In this document: one piece after another, positions 18,736 to 28,182 of the stretch | How the letters are laid out: each line of letters opens with the position of its first letter | Numbering within the stretch: position 1 is the stretch's first letter | Source of the DNA: Pelagisphaera sp964404745 | GTDB taxonomy: Bacteria > Verrucomicrobiota > Verrucomicrobiia > Opitutales > Opitutaceae | DNA length: 64,000 nucleotides | Assembly: GCA_964404745.1 (NCBI GenBank) | Contig: CAYOLG010000010.1 | Location: forward strand, 62,001-126,000 | Direction of reading: 5' to 3' | Position numbers and translations under genes: made by a program | Notes under the pieces: model-generated | Told to the model about the DNA's origin: nothing | The model's input: the letters and a program-made list of their open reading frames with translations, nothing else | Databases searched by the model: none

Positions 18736-19845
18736 CTAATTGGTGGCCCCGATTTCTCTCCAGACCGACTTCACCAGTTCCGGATCAATCCCATCCTCAG
18801 TAATCGCTTCACCAATACGACGCAAGACAACGAATCGCAGCATGCCCGCCCGAACCTTCTTGTCTTTCCTCACTGCGGACATCAGATCCTCATTTTCCAA
18901 GGACGTCTTCAGCTCAATCGGTAGCCCATGGGTTCGCAAGACGCTTATTATTCTCTCGACTTGAGCGGCATCGATGTATCCAAGTCTCTGGCTCAAAATC
19001 GCGGCAGCGACAAAGCCGACCGAAATGGCTTCGCCGTGCAAATAGTCTCCGTAACCTGCGACATTCTCTACCGCATGCCCAAAGGTGTGCCCCAGATTCA
19101 GCAAGGCCCTTCCCCCGGAGCCAGCCTGCTCTTTTTCATCGGCATTAACGACATCCGCTTTCGCTTGGCAATTGCGCTTGACGACTCCCGCCAAACGTTC
19201 GTCGCGAGAGTCGAGCAGTGGATCGGTTTCCAGCATATCGAACAATTCTGGATCGCCCAGCATGCCGTACTTTATTACCTCCGCCATGCCGGCCATGAAT
19301 TCTCTTCGCGGCAAGCTAGCCAGAAGATCCAGGTCCTCGTAGACGGAAATCGGTTGGTGAAAGGCCCCCACTAGATTCTTGCCAGAATCGATATTAATCC
19401 CCGTCTTTCCCCCGACCGAACTATCCACCATTGAAAGTAGCGTAGTCGGAACTTGGATAAAGCGAATGCCTCGCAGCCAAGAGGCGGCGGCAAAGCCGGT
19501 CAAATCCCCGACCACGCCGCCTCCAAACGCGATAGCGACACCCCCTCGGTCCAATCCATTTCTGGCAAAGAAATCGAGAACTCTACCGAACTCCGACAAA
19601 CTCTTGCTGGTTTCGCCTGAGGGAACCTCGATAGCGGGGATCCCCTCAAAAGGCCCACTGAAGTATTGGGGGATAGCCTGGCGAACCGCCGTATCCGTTA
19701 CGATCGCCAAGCGCGAGCCCTGGGCTTTCAAGCTATCGATCTCATCTGCTATCGCGCGCTGCAACTGTCGCCCAATGTATATAGGATAGGACTCTCGAGC
19801 AGTCGTTACCTCTATCCTGATTAAACTAGAGATATCGGAATTCAA
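18736..19845 (-). CDS. aroB: 3-dehydroquinate synthase
   Basis: AroB (369 residues) closes the ring in the second step of the shikimate pathway using NAD and a metal. The N-terminal YPIYIGRQL and RLAIVTDTAV, the NAD-binding GGGVVGDLTGFAAASWLRG, FIQVPTTLLSMVDSSVGGKTG, the metal ligands in MAEVIKYGML and NLGHTFGHAVE, and the final LHGEAISVGFV are all present. The start is a TTG at 19845; no ATG or GTG lies upstream of the conserved start. It probably heads the run aroB, hypothetical, lpxA, pdxA. Confidence 0.95.
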   Translation of the reverse strand: MNSDISSLIRIEVTTARESYPIYIGRQLQRAIADEIDSLKAQGSRLAIVTDTAVRQAIPQYFSGPFEGIPAIEVPSGETSKSLSEFGRVLDFFARNGLDRGGVAIAFGGGVVGDLTGFAAASWLRGIRFIQVPTTLLSMVDSSVGGKTGINIDSGKNLVGAFHQPISVYEDLDLLASLPRREFMAGMAEVIKYGMLGDPELFDMLETDPLLDSRDERLAGVVKRNCQAKADVVNADEKEQAGSGGRALLNLGHTFGHAVENVAGYGDYLHGEAISVGFVAAAILSQRLGYIDAAQVERIISVLRTHGLPIELKTSLENEDLMSAVRKDKKVRAGMLRFVVLRRIGEAITEDGIDPELVKSVWREIGATN

Positions 19846-19867
19846 ATTTCGGTGGAGCTAATGCTTG

Positions 19868-20947
19868 CTAGTTGATAGAGACCAAATTCGCGAAATTCGT
19901 ATCCATTTGTCCCAGACCTAGCTGTTCGGAATAAGCCAATATCTTCAAGTCCTCAGGCAACGGAGCAAACCCATTTTTCTTGCGATGCTCATTTATTCGC
20001 TCCCGCATAATGGAATCTAGCAGGACTGGGTTGTCCGAAAGCATGACGACAGGTTCGGAGACCGTGTACATGGCATTGAATATCGGACCACCTACATATT
20101 GGAATCGCTGCAAACTGGCGATATTCAACGCCCACGTTTCCCTAAGCTCCGGGACCGCGCCCATTTCTGCCACGGCTACGGGGGCTGAGGCCGGGCTCCT
20201 CAAAAAGCGAGAGGTGTTGCTGGCATTCCAAAGCGTCGCGTTCATCAGGGCTCCATTGACTCCCAATGTCGGATGATCCGAATAACAAGGAAGATTTATC
20301 CAGAAATCGACTTCATGCATCAAAGGCATAGGCAAATAGCTTTTCCGGGCATTTTCCTCTCCATCTTGAGATCCCACAGCATTCTCCTGTTCCAGATTTA
20401 TCCAGTATTGAGCTGATTGAGCGGGAAGCGGACTATCATAGAACCAGCGCTCATCGTAATACCTGCCGGAATCCAAGGATCTGACGAAGACTTGGTTGAA
20501 GTACATGGACCGCCTGCTAAGCGGAGGCAAAAAACCAGACTCGCGCAGCATGCGCCCTTTTAGCCCTAAGATGAAAATGTCCGAACGCTGGAAGCCTCGC
20601 TTGACCAACGACTGGACGACCGCTTCTACCAAATTGGCAGGCGTACTAAGTCCGGGTCCCGAATCGCTGTAGACCTTGAGCCCGACCTTCCCTTTCTCAC
20701 CAGGCTTGAAGCTGACTTCCTGTGTACGTTCGTAGATTCCCAGCAAATTCTCAACGGCAGCCGTGTAGCTGTTTATCTCGAAGTCTTCAATTTGGAACTT
20801 GAATACGCGATTAGAGGGTTCCGCAACTTCCGAGAGTTCTCCGATCAGGTTTTGGCCTTCGACCAATGGACATAGGCCGGCAACTATCCCGAGAACCCCG
20901 AGATGGCTGCCACGGCGCAATAAGCGGTACGCTTGGGATAGATTCAT
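19868..20947 (-). CDS. DUF362 family secreted protein
   Basis: A 359-residue protein with an N-terminal hydrophobic signal (HLGVLGIVAGLCPLVEG). The central and C-terminal parts resemble DUF362: LSTPANLVEAVVQSLVKRGF with QRSDIFILGLK, then VDFWINLPCYSDHPTLGVNG and ALMNATL, which is the family's INLPK-H-GVTGALKN block. DUF362 proteins are often annotated as ferredoxin- or iron-linked, but no cysteine cluster is present here. Function is unknown. It is divergent from the TPR lipoprotein gene. Confidence 0.75.
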   Translation of the reverse strand: MNLSQAYRLLRRGSHLGVLGIVAGLCPLVEGQNLIGELSEVAEPSNRVFKFQIEDFEINSYTAAVENLLGIYERTQEVSFKPGEKGKVGLKVYSDSGPGLSTPANLVEAVVQSLVKRGFQRSDIFILGLKGRMLRESGFLPPLSRRSMYFNQVFVRSLDSGRYYDERWFYDSPLPAQSAQYWINLEQENAVGSQDGEENARKSYLPMPLMHEVDFWINLPCYSDHPTLGVNGALMNATLWNASNTSRFLRSPASAPVAVAEMGAVPELRETWALNIASLQRFQYVGGPIFNAMYTVSEPVVMLSDNPVLLDSIMRERINEHRKKNGFAPLPEDLKILAYSEQLGLGQMDTNFANLVSIN

Positions 20948-21196
20948 GAACTCGCTAGCTAAACCAATAAAAGGTCAAAGATTGCAAAGGTTGCGGAAAA
21001 AAATCCGTTTCATCAAGCATTACGGATTCGACTCTAACCTCGTTTCACTGCCTCAGCTTTAGACCGACTTTTGTTTCGGGCCAAGATAATAGGGTTGCTA
21101 GCAGCTTCGTAGGGCCGACAAATGTAGGAAATTCCGCCAACTGAATCCTTGCAATTACTTGGCTTTCAGCTCCCTTTCCCCCATTAATTTACCTGA

Positions 21197-22711
21197 ATGC
21201 ATCGAAATAGGCCTATTTTACTGAGTAAACGGATCATCGCTCCGCTTTTGCTAACGGTCCTGTCGCTGTTTTCCGCTTGCTCGAGCCGGGAAGAGCGAAT
21301 TTCCCGGGCCATTTCGAAAGCGGATGAGGCCCGGCAACGGGATGAGACTAGCAATGCTCTAACGATTCTGGGAAAGGCAGCTTTGAAAAATCCCGACAGC
21401 GCCCCCCTCCATGAAGCGCTCGGGAACACTTACCTGGAAGCAAATGACCCGCTATCAGCCATCGAAGCCTTCGATCGAGCGATTGAACTCGATGCCAACC
21501 GACAGCGCCTTTGGGTCACAGTGGCCGATCTCTATGAGCGCCTTGGCGAGTATCCGAAGGCCAAGGAATCGTTAATCAGCTACTTGCAGAGCTTCCCCGA
21601 CGACTTTTTGGCGTGGAAAAACCTGGCAGCTATTCACGAGGCCCAATTCGAACTCAATGAAGCCATACAAGCTTGTCTGGAATGGAATCGCATTCGCCCA
21701 TCTGCTGCCCCAACCTTGAAGATAGGACAACTGTTCCAGCAAATGGGAAACGATCCTCAGGCCCGTTCTTGGATATCCCAAGCTTCTGCCTACACGAATG
21801 ATCCCCCGGCTCAAGATGCGCTAGCAGCTTTGATCAATCTAGAGATTCAACTGCAGCAATACCTGCCAGCATCGACTTGGCTCGAGCAATACGACGAGCG
21901 CTACGGAGCGAGTGATACCGACCCTCGAGTCCGAGGTGCCCGATCAACGATCGAACGCTGGAGAAGAGCCCAACAAGAAATTGCCGAGGCAGCTGCGGAA
22001 ATCGAGCGCAAACGCCAGCAACTTGAACAACAAGCTATCGAGGCCAGAAAGCGACAGGAAGAAGCGGCCCAGAGAGAACGCGAAACCTTACTGGCAGACC
22101 GGGAAGCCGTTGCCAAGCCCAATGGGATATTAACAGAAGCTACGAGTCTGACGACATCGCCGGACCCGGTTTCGCCTGAGAGCAACGATATCGAGAAACC
22201 ACCCGTGGCCCTGGCTGATTCAGCGGAGCCCCCAGCCACCGAGCCTATTGAGATGCCCAAGGTCGACTACCTTTCCCAAGCTCGATCCGCTCATGACAAC
22301 GGGGAAATTCCAGTGGCTATCGACCTCTACTGGCGAGCTCTCGGCCCCAATTCTGAAAACGCGGAAATATGGCACGAACTCGCCGACGTCTATGAAGAGT
22401 CGCGCAATTGGCTAGACGCAGAGGCCTGCATTCTAGAGGCCAAGCGAAGGGATCCTACTTCGGTCTCCATTGCCAGTAGCTACCTATCAATCATCTCCCA
22501 GACGCAAAGCGCCAATCGGGTCGTCGAGGAGGCCGAGGCGCTGGCCAATCTCTTCCCTCGCAGCGCCCCCATATCTCTGGTCCTAGCCCAAACGCTAAGA
22601 GGAACCAATGCCCCTCGAAGCCGGATCGCTCAAGCCTACGAGGATTTCCTGCAAAAGGCGTCCCCCAGCGAGCCTGGAGTCGAAGAAGCCAGAACCTACC
22701 TAGGTCGCTAG
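21197..22711 (+). CDS. TPR-repeat lipoprotein
   Basis: A 504-residue protein with a lipoprotein signal (lipobox FSAC, Cys near residue 28). TPR helices run from about residue 55 to 190 (for example ALHEALGNTYLEANDPLSAI as ordinary TPR periodicity), then a charged Glu/Arg/Gln coiled coil of about residues 255-300, a Pro/Ser/Thr linker, and a second TPR block from about 355 to the end, starting ARSAHDNGEIPVAIDLYWRA. It may act as a scaffold in envelope assembly. It is 30 bases upstream of dnaG on the same strand. No specific family is recognised. Confidence 0.85.
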   Translation: MHRNRPILLSKRIIAPLLLTVLSLFSACSSREERISRAISKADEARQRDETSNALTILGKAALKNPDSAPLHEALGNTYLEANDPLSAIEAFDRAIELDANRQRLWVTVADLYERLGEYPKAKESLISYLQSFPDDFLAWKNLAAIHEAQFELNEAIQACLEWNRIRPSAAPTLKIGQLFQQMGNDPQARSWISQASAYTNDPPAQDALAALINLEIQLQQYLPASTWLEQYDERYGASDTDPRVRGARSTIERWRRAQQEIAEAAAEIERKRQQLEQQAIEARKRQEEAAQRERETLLADREAVAKPNGILTEATSLTTSPDPVSPESNDIEKPPVALADSAEPPATEPIEMPKVDYLSQARSAHDNGEIPVAIDLYWRALGPNSENAEIWHELADVYEESRNWLDAEACILEAKRRDPTSVSIASSYLSIISQTQSANRVVEEAEALANLFPRSAPISLVLAQTLRGTNAPRSRIAQAYEDFLQKASPSEPGVEEARTYLGR

Positions 22712-22741
22712 TTTACCTGCCAATCCCCGACTCGATCTCGC

Positions 22742-24577
22742 ATGCCAGCCATCAAGCCGAGCAGTATTCGCGATCTCAAAGACCGCATCAGCATTCTCGA
22801 TGTGGTTTCCCGGGAAGTATCCCTGAAAAGGGCTGGATCCAACTACAAAGGGTTAAGCCCGTTCAACAACGAAAAAACCCCGTCCTTCTTCGTTTCTCCT
22901 GACAAAGGATTCTACAAATGCTTTTCTAGCGGAAGCGCGGGCGACATCATCAGCTTTGTCATGGAAACCGAACGACTCTCCTTCGTCGAGGCGGTGGAAA
23001 CCTTGGCTAGCCGATTCCATATCGAGCTCGAATACGAAGCGGATGGACGCCCCCGCGAAGATCGCAGTTTGCGACAGGAACTATTCGATTTGCACGCCTT
23101 CGTGGCAGACTATTACCAAGAGGCTTTTACCTCCAATAGCGACGACGGCCAATGGATTCGCAATTACTGGGTCCATACCCGCGGATTCGAGCTTTCCGTT
23201 GCCGAGGAATTCAAAATCGGTTTCGCCCCAGTATCGGGAACCGAACTGGGAAAACGGGTCATTGATAAAGGGTTCTCAGGCAAAGCGATCGAGGCTAGTG
23301 GTCTCTTCTATACCCGTCGTGGGCTCGATCCAGAATCAATGGGCTACCGATTCCGAGGGCGCCTGATGATTCCCATCCGCGATCACCAAGGGCGGATCTC
23401 CGCTTTTACGGCCCGGCAATTGGAGCTCACTCCCCAGGATGATCCGAGTCGCGAGGCAAAGTACGTTAATTCCCCCGAAACCCCTTTGTTTAATAAAGGA
23501 GCTCTTCTGTTTAATATGGACCGAGCCCGTATGGAAGTCGGGCTCGATACCCCCTTTATAATGGTCGAGGGCCAACTCGATGCTATTCGCTGCTGGTCCG
23601 TTGGAGTCAAAGGCGTCGTCGCCCCTCAGGGAACAGGGATAACCGAGAGCCAGCTACGCCTGATCAAACGATACGAGCCGCGCGTGCGATGCCTACTGGA
23701 CGGGGACCAGGCGGGAAAGCAAGCAGCCTTGAGAATACTGCCAATCGCCCTAGCCCAGGGGGTTGAAATCTCTTTCATTCCGCTCGGCGAGGGCGAAGAT
23801 CCAGATGACTTTCTACGAGAGTGGGGATCGGATGGATTAGAGGAGCTACTGACTAGGGAACTCGATGCTATGTCCTTCGCCACCAACGCCATAGTCGAAG
23901 TTCCTTGCCATCTGTCGCCGCAAGCCAAGGCCAAGGCGGCTGGCGAGCTTTTCGGTATCATAACCAAAGCGGATTCAGAAACCGCGCAGTCGGAATTCGT
24001 CAAGCAAGTAGCAGCCATACTGGAAATCGACCAAACAGCAGCCGTTCGCGATTTCGCCCGCTTTAGAAATAGGCAATCCAGCAGCCGCGGAAGTAGCAAC
24101 CAACAAGCTGATGTCCAGAATGAACCAAATGGTGGTAAACCTGTCCGCACCGTGGAACGGGACCTGCTCACGCTCTGCTTGAACGAAGAAGAGATCAGCC
24201 ATAAAATTGCTCAGGCAGTCGACGAGACATGGATCGATACCACCTCTCCCGATGGAGAACTGCTCAATTTAGTCTTGAACGCCATTCTCCATGACATGTG
24301 GTATGGACCCGATTCTATTAACGATCAGATAGAAAAAGCCGAACTAAAGGCCCTCGCCGTCGACTTGATTTTCGACAAGCCCGAATACGAAAACCCGGCC
24401 CGTTTGGCGAACGAAGCCGTTAGGCGCCTGTCAGTCAAATTCGCCGATCAGCAGATAAAAAAGATAAAACTTGAAATTGCCCGGAAACAATCCGAACAAA
24501 ACGCCGACTCAATCTCTCTTTTTGACGAAATTGTAAAATTACAGCATATTAAAAACCATCCACCACAAATCGGGTAG
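22742..24577 (+). CDS. dnaG: DNA primase DnaG with degenerate zinc-binding domain
   Basis: DNA primase (611 residues) makes RNA primers for replication. The RNA polymerase core is intact: YRFRGRLMIPIRDHQGRISA, KYVNSPETPLFNKG, the TOPRIM segment FIMVEGQLDAIRCW with GVVAPQGTG, and LLDGDQAGKQAALR. The N-terminal zinc ribbon keeps its fold sequence (YKGLSPFNNEKTPSFFVSP), but the zinc ligands are Ser39, Asn42, Cys60 and Ser63 in place of Cys, His, Cys and Cys. Only one of four ligands remains, so zinc is unlikely to be bound there. A similar loss is seen in Bacteroidetes DnaG. It is followed by rpoD, the classical macromolecular-synthesis order. Confidence 0.95.
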   Translation: MPAIKPSSIRDLKDRISILDVVSREVSLKRAGSNYKGLSPFNNEKTPSFFVSPDKGFYKCFSSGSAGDIISFVMETERLSFVEAVETLASRFHIELEYEADGRPREDRSLRQELFDLHAFVADYYQEAFTSNSDDGQWIRNYWVHTRGFELSVAEEFKIGFAPVSGTELGKRVIDKGFSGKAIEASGLFYTRRGLDPESMGYRFRGRLMIPIRDHQGRISAFTARQLELTPQDDPSREAKYVNSPETPLFNKGALLFNMDRARMEVGLDTPFIMVEGQLDAIRCWSVGVKGVVAPQGTGITESQLRLIKRYEPRVRCLLDGDQAGKQAALRILPIALAQGVEISFIPLGEGEDPDDFLREWGSDGLEELLTRELDAMSFATNAIVEVPCHLSPQAKAKAAGELFGIITKADSETAQSEFVKQVAAILEIDQTAAVRDFARFRNRQSSSRGSSNQQADVQNEPNGGKPVRTVERDLLTLCLNEEEISHKIAQAVDETWIDTTSPDGELLNLVLNAILHDMWYGPDSINDQIEKAELKALAVDLIFDKPEYENPARLANEAVRRLSVKFADQQIKKIKLEIARKQSEQNADSISLFDEIVKLQHIKNHPPQIG

Positions 24578-24628
24578 TCACATCTCACAACGCTTCAGCC
24601 CATTTTAAAATCCACGCCACACAAGCCA

Positions 24629-26365
24629 ATGCCACGCAAAAAGAAAAGCTCCGCCAATTCTTCAAAAGGATTGTCGAAACATCAAGTGAATGAGCGAATT
24701 CGCCTGCTCATCCGCCAGTCCAAAGAGCAAGGCTATCTCACCTACAGCGATATCAATGGGGCGCTACCAGAGGGCGTTAATCGCCAGGACGATATCGATA
24801 ACATTGTGTCCATTCTGCAGAATCTCGAAATCGAGATTCTAGATCCGAGCGAGGTCGACTCCTTCAAGGCCAAGCAAGAAGAGCAGGAAGAAGCCCAAAC
24901 GAAGAGCAGCGGGCATGACATCCTCGACGATCCCGTTCGCATGTACCTCAAGCAGATGGGCCAGGTACCCCTGCTGACTCGCGAACAAGAAGTGGAAATC
25001 TCCAAACGCATTGAGAACGCCGAGCTCAAGGCCCAAGAAACCCTCTTTTCTGTCGGTCTTACATCCGAGTTCACCCTCGATCTCGCGGAAAAATTGCTCA
25101 ATAGGGACGAGCGCTTCGATCGCATCGTCATCGATAAGAAGATCGAGAATCGTGAATCCTATTTCCAGGCCTTGCCCACGCTGCTCGAGCGATCACTCAA
25201 AACACAGGACCGCATGCTAAAAACTTGGATCGAATTGCGAGCCGAGGACGATGCGGATGAACGGAAGAAAATCCGTTCCAAATTCCGCAAGCAGGAAAAC
25301 ACGCTAAGGGCGAATTTTCCCAAGTTCTTTTTCAAACTCAAGGTTTACGAAGAGCACATCGACGAAAACATCAGTAAAGACCTGAGTAGAATTAGCCGCA
25401 TAAATCGAGATCTGGAGCGGGCCCGCAAACCGAAGACTCAGAGAGATACCCGCATCAATGCTGAGGCCCTCAAGCTCGAACTAGAGGAGATTCACGACAC
25501 GCACCGCCTAGATCCCGAGAAACTCGTTCGATTGATCGGCGATGTTCGCAAGCACCTCAAAGATGCTCACCGCGCGAAGACCGAAATGGTAGAAGCCAAC
25601 CTTCGGCTCGTTATATCGATAGCCAAAAAATATACCAACCGGGGCCTATCCTTCCTCGACCTGATCCAAGAGGGCAATATGGGACTCATGAAAGCGGTCG
25701 AGAAATTCGAATACCGGCGCGGCTATAAGTTTTCCACTTACGCTACTTGGTGGATCCGCCAGGCAATCACTCGTTCCATTGCCGATCAGGCCCGGACGAT
25801 TCGTATTCCTGTCCACATGATTGAGACCTTGAACAAGGTCATGCAAGTGCAGAAGCAGCTGCTTCAAGAGTACGGGCACGAGCCCACGCCCGAAGAAGTC
25901 GCCGAGGAAATGGCCCTTCCCGTCGAGCGAGTGCAAACCATCATGAAAATGGCCCAGCAGCCAATTTCGCTGCAAAGTCCTGTGGGCGATGGTGATGACA
26001 CCAATTTCGGTGATTTTATCGAAGACAAGTCAGCCGAGAATCCCTACGACCAAACCGCTTTTAGCCTCCTCCGAGAGAAAATAATCGACGTCCTCGATAG
26101 TCTGACAGAGCGTGAGCGTCGCGTCCTTTCGCTTCGATTCGGTCTCGTCGACGGCTACAGCAGAACGCTCGAAGAAGTGGGCAAGCAATTCAAAGTTACC
26201 CGCGAACGTATCCGCCAAATCGAAGCCAAAGCCCTCCGGAAGATGCGACACCCCACCCGCATTCGCCAATTGCATGGCTTCTTCGAAAGCGAGCAGTTCG
26301 ATGGTCCGAATACCTTTCTGAACGGCCCTCAAAGCGGGCCAGTCGATACTGACACCAAACAATAA
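24629..26365 (+). CDS. rpoD: RNA polymerase primary sigma factor
   Basis: A 578-residue sigma-70. Region 1.1 covers about residues 10-85, region 1.2 has DPVRMYLKQMGQVPLLTREQ, and a non-conserved insert of roughly 150 charged residues lies before region 2. Region 2 is EANLRLVISIAKKYTNRGL to YKFSTYATWWIRQAITRSIA, region 3 is HMIETLNKVMQVQKQLLQEY, and region 4 is LTERERRVLSLRFGL to TRERIRQIEAKALRKMRHP with the -35 recognition helix. The complete set marks it as the housekeeping sigma factor. It follows dnaG by about 50 bases. Confidence 0.96.
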   Translation: MPRKKKSSANSSKGLSKHQVNERIRLLIRQSKEQGYLTYSDINGALPEGVNRQDDIDNIVSILQNLEIEILDPSEVDSFKAKQEEQEEAQTKSSGHDILDDPVRMYLKQMGQVPLLTREQEVEISKRIENAELKAQETLFSVGLTSEFTLDLAEKLLNRDERFDRIVIDKKIENRESYFQALPTLLERSLKTQDRMLKTWIELRAEDDADERKKIRSKFRKQENTLRANFPKFFFKLKVYEEHIDENISKDLSRISRINRDLERARKPKTQRDTRINAEALKLELEEIHDTHRLDPEKLVRLIGDVRKHLKDAHRAKTEMVEANLRLVISIAKKYTNRGLSFLDLIQEGNMGLMKAVEKFEYRRGYKFSTYATWWIRQAITRSIADQARTIRIPVHMIETLNKVMQVQKQLLQEYGHEPTPEEVAEEMALPVERVQTIMKMAQQPISLQSPVGDGDDTNFGDFIEDKSAENPYDQTAFSLLREKIIDVLDSLTERERRVLSLRFGLVDGYSRTLEEVGKQFKVTRERIRQIEAKALRKMRHPTRIRQLHGFFESEQFDGPNTFLNGPQSGPVDTDTKQ

Positions 26366-26490
26366 GAAGAAACACCACCAACGAACTGATTGAAATATCC
26401 AGCGCAAAGCAGGATTGCCAGACCGCTCAAAATCGGGCAACTTGGTGACGCTTATCGTTATCAAGCCATCAATCATCAAAGGATTTCAAA

Positions 26491-26784
26491 ATGGAAACCA
26501 TCAATTCACTAGCATTTATCCAGAATCTCAATTGGACCGAAGTCGTTGTTATCCTCATCGTTTTCATCCTCCTATTCGGAGCGAAAAAGCTTCCAGAGCT
26601 AGCTCGCGGAGTGGGAAAATCGATCAAGGAGTTTAAGAAAGCGACTAGTACAATCGAAGACGATATTCGAAACGCCATGGACGAGGAGCCGGAGGTCAAA
26701 AAGCCCATCGAAAACCCACGTTCCGCAGATCCGGAGGATAAAGAGGCTGCTTCCAGCGAGAAAACCACGTCTAGCAGCTCCTAG
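26491..26784 (+). CDS. tatA: Twin-arginine translocase subunit TatA/TatE
   Basis: A 97-residue TatA-type pore subunit. It has a short N-terminal stretch, one membrane helix (EVVVILIVFILLFGAKKLPE) and the FGAKKLPELARGVGKSI amphipathic helix with the conserved Phe-Gly hinge, then an acidic, disordered tail rich in Glu, Ser and Lys. It exports folded proteins bearing an RR signal; the DUF1501 protein encoded at 58386-59834 has such a signal. tatC is not adjacent. Confidence 0.93.
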   Translation: METINSLAFIQNLNWTEVVVILIVFILLFGAKKLPELARGVGKSIKEFKKATSTIEDDIRNAMDEEPEVKKPIENPRSADPEDKEAASSEKTTSSSS

Positions 26785-26822
26785 GAGATGTCCTGGGAAT
26801 CCGGTTACGCCTCGACCTAGTA

Positions 26823-26839
26823 GGTCGCGAAAACCGACC
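26823..26839 (+). terminator. Hairpin after tatA
   Basis: GGTCG (26823-26827) and CGACC (26835-26839) pair around a seven-base loop, about 40 bases after the tatA stop. There is no U-tract, so termination is uncertain. The rest of 26785-27036 is AT-richer and should hold the mreB promoter, but no clear -35/-10 pair was found. Confidence 0.3.
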
Positions 26840-27036
26840 CTAACAGACGAAAATCCATCCGGCAACCGCGGCCCTAAATTGATTTAGAGAAATCCTCCCG
26901 AGCCATCTAAAACCGACCCAACAACTTGAAGCTCGGGCGTTTAGCAGCTTTTTATCGTATTCAAAATTGCTTTTGGGCCGAGCGGCGTTTAAACGCTTGC
27001 TTCAAAATGCCCTTTCGTTGAGCATTTTAGCCATTC

Positions 27037-28068
27037 ATGTTGCGCAATTTTCTCGGTCTTTTCTCAAACGATATCGGTATCGATCTTGGCACGGCAAATA
27101 CCCTGGTCTACTCGAAGGACAAAGGCATCGTTTTGCGGGAACCGAGTGTCGTCGCCATCCATAGCGGAACACGACGCGTATTGGCCGTTGGCGACGAAGC
27201 CAAAAAGATGTTGGGCCGAACACCCGGAAATATCACCGCGATTCGTCCTATGAAAGACGGCGTCATCGCCGATTTCGACATCACCGAGGCTATGCTTCGC
27301 TACTTTATCAAGAAAGTGCAAACCGCCAAAATCATCCCCCCTCGAGTGGTCATAGCCATACCATCCGGAATCACCGAGGTTGAAAAGCGCGCGGTTAAGG
27401 AGAGCGCCACCCATGCCGGGGCGCGTGACGTGATGCTTCTGGAAGAGCCTATGGCGGCTGCCATTGGCGTTGGGTTGCCAGTCGAGGAACCCGCAGCGAA
27501 CATGATCGTCGACATCGGTGGCGGCACCACCGAAGTGGCCATCATTTCCTTGGCTGGCGTCGTCTACGCTAAAAGCATTCGAGTCGGGGGAGACGAATTG
27601 GACGCCGCTATAATCAACTACATGAAGCGAGCCTACAATTTGCTGATTGGCGAACGCACCGGTGAGGAGATCAAATTGAGAATCGGCTCGGCCTACGGTC
27701 TGGACGAAGAAATGAATATAGAAGTTAAGGGCAGGGATTCTGTGGCCGGCTTGCCCAAAACTATTCAAGTATCGTCCCAGGAAATACGGGAGGCCTTGAA
27801 CGACACGGTCAACGCCATTGTAGAGGCAGTAAGAAGCGCTCTCGAACGCTGTCCGCCAGAATTATCGGCCGACCTAGTTGACCGGGGTTTCGTCTTGGCC
27901 GGCGGCGGTGGTCTCCTGCGAGGCATTGACCAGCTATTGCGCGACCGGACAGGACTGCCCGTGACAATCGCCGATGATCCGCTTAGCGCGGTGGCCAATG
28001 GGACTGGGGCGGTTTTAGCAGAATTGAATGCCCTCCTCCCATACGTCTCAAGCGATTCGAAGGACTGA
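27037..28068 (+). CDS. mreB: Rod shape-determining protein MreB
   Basis: A 343-residue bacterial actin that directs lateral wall growth. The nucleotide-binding motifs are clear: phosphate 1 in DIGIDLGTANTLVY, connect 1 in KRAVKESATHAGA, phosphate 2 in NMIVDIGGGTTEVAIISL, and the adenosine motif in GFVLAGGGGLLRGIDQL. EEPMAAAIGVGLPV is also typical. It is the first gene of a four-gene cell-shape operon: mreC follows after about 114 bases, then mreD and mrdA by four-base overlaps. Confidence 0.97.
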   Translation: MLRNFLGLFSNDIGIDLGTANTLVYSKDKGIVLREPSVVAIHSGTRRVLAVGDEAKKMLGRTPGNITAIRPMKDGVIADFDITEAMLRYFIKKVQTAKIIPPRVVIAIPSGITEVEKRAVKESATHAGARDVMLLEEPMAAAIGVGLPVEEPAANMIVDIGGGTTEVAIISLAGVVYAKSIRVGGDELDAAIINYMKRAYNLLIGERTGEEIKLRIGSAYGLDEEMNIEVKGRDSVAGLPKTIQVSSQEIREALNDTVNAIVEAVRSALERCPPELSADLVDRGFVLAGGGGLLRGIDQLLRDRTGLPVTIADDPLSAVANGTGAVLAELNALLPYVSSDSKD

Positions 28069-28182
28069 ACGGTATAACTGGGCAGGCACAAGCTTCTACT
28101 CGGCCTCGCTAAACTTGCTGCCACCTCTCTCCAGACTTTCCAGGAAAGACTCAAAAGCAAACCCACTAAGATCGGTATCGAA

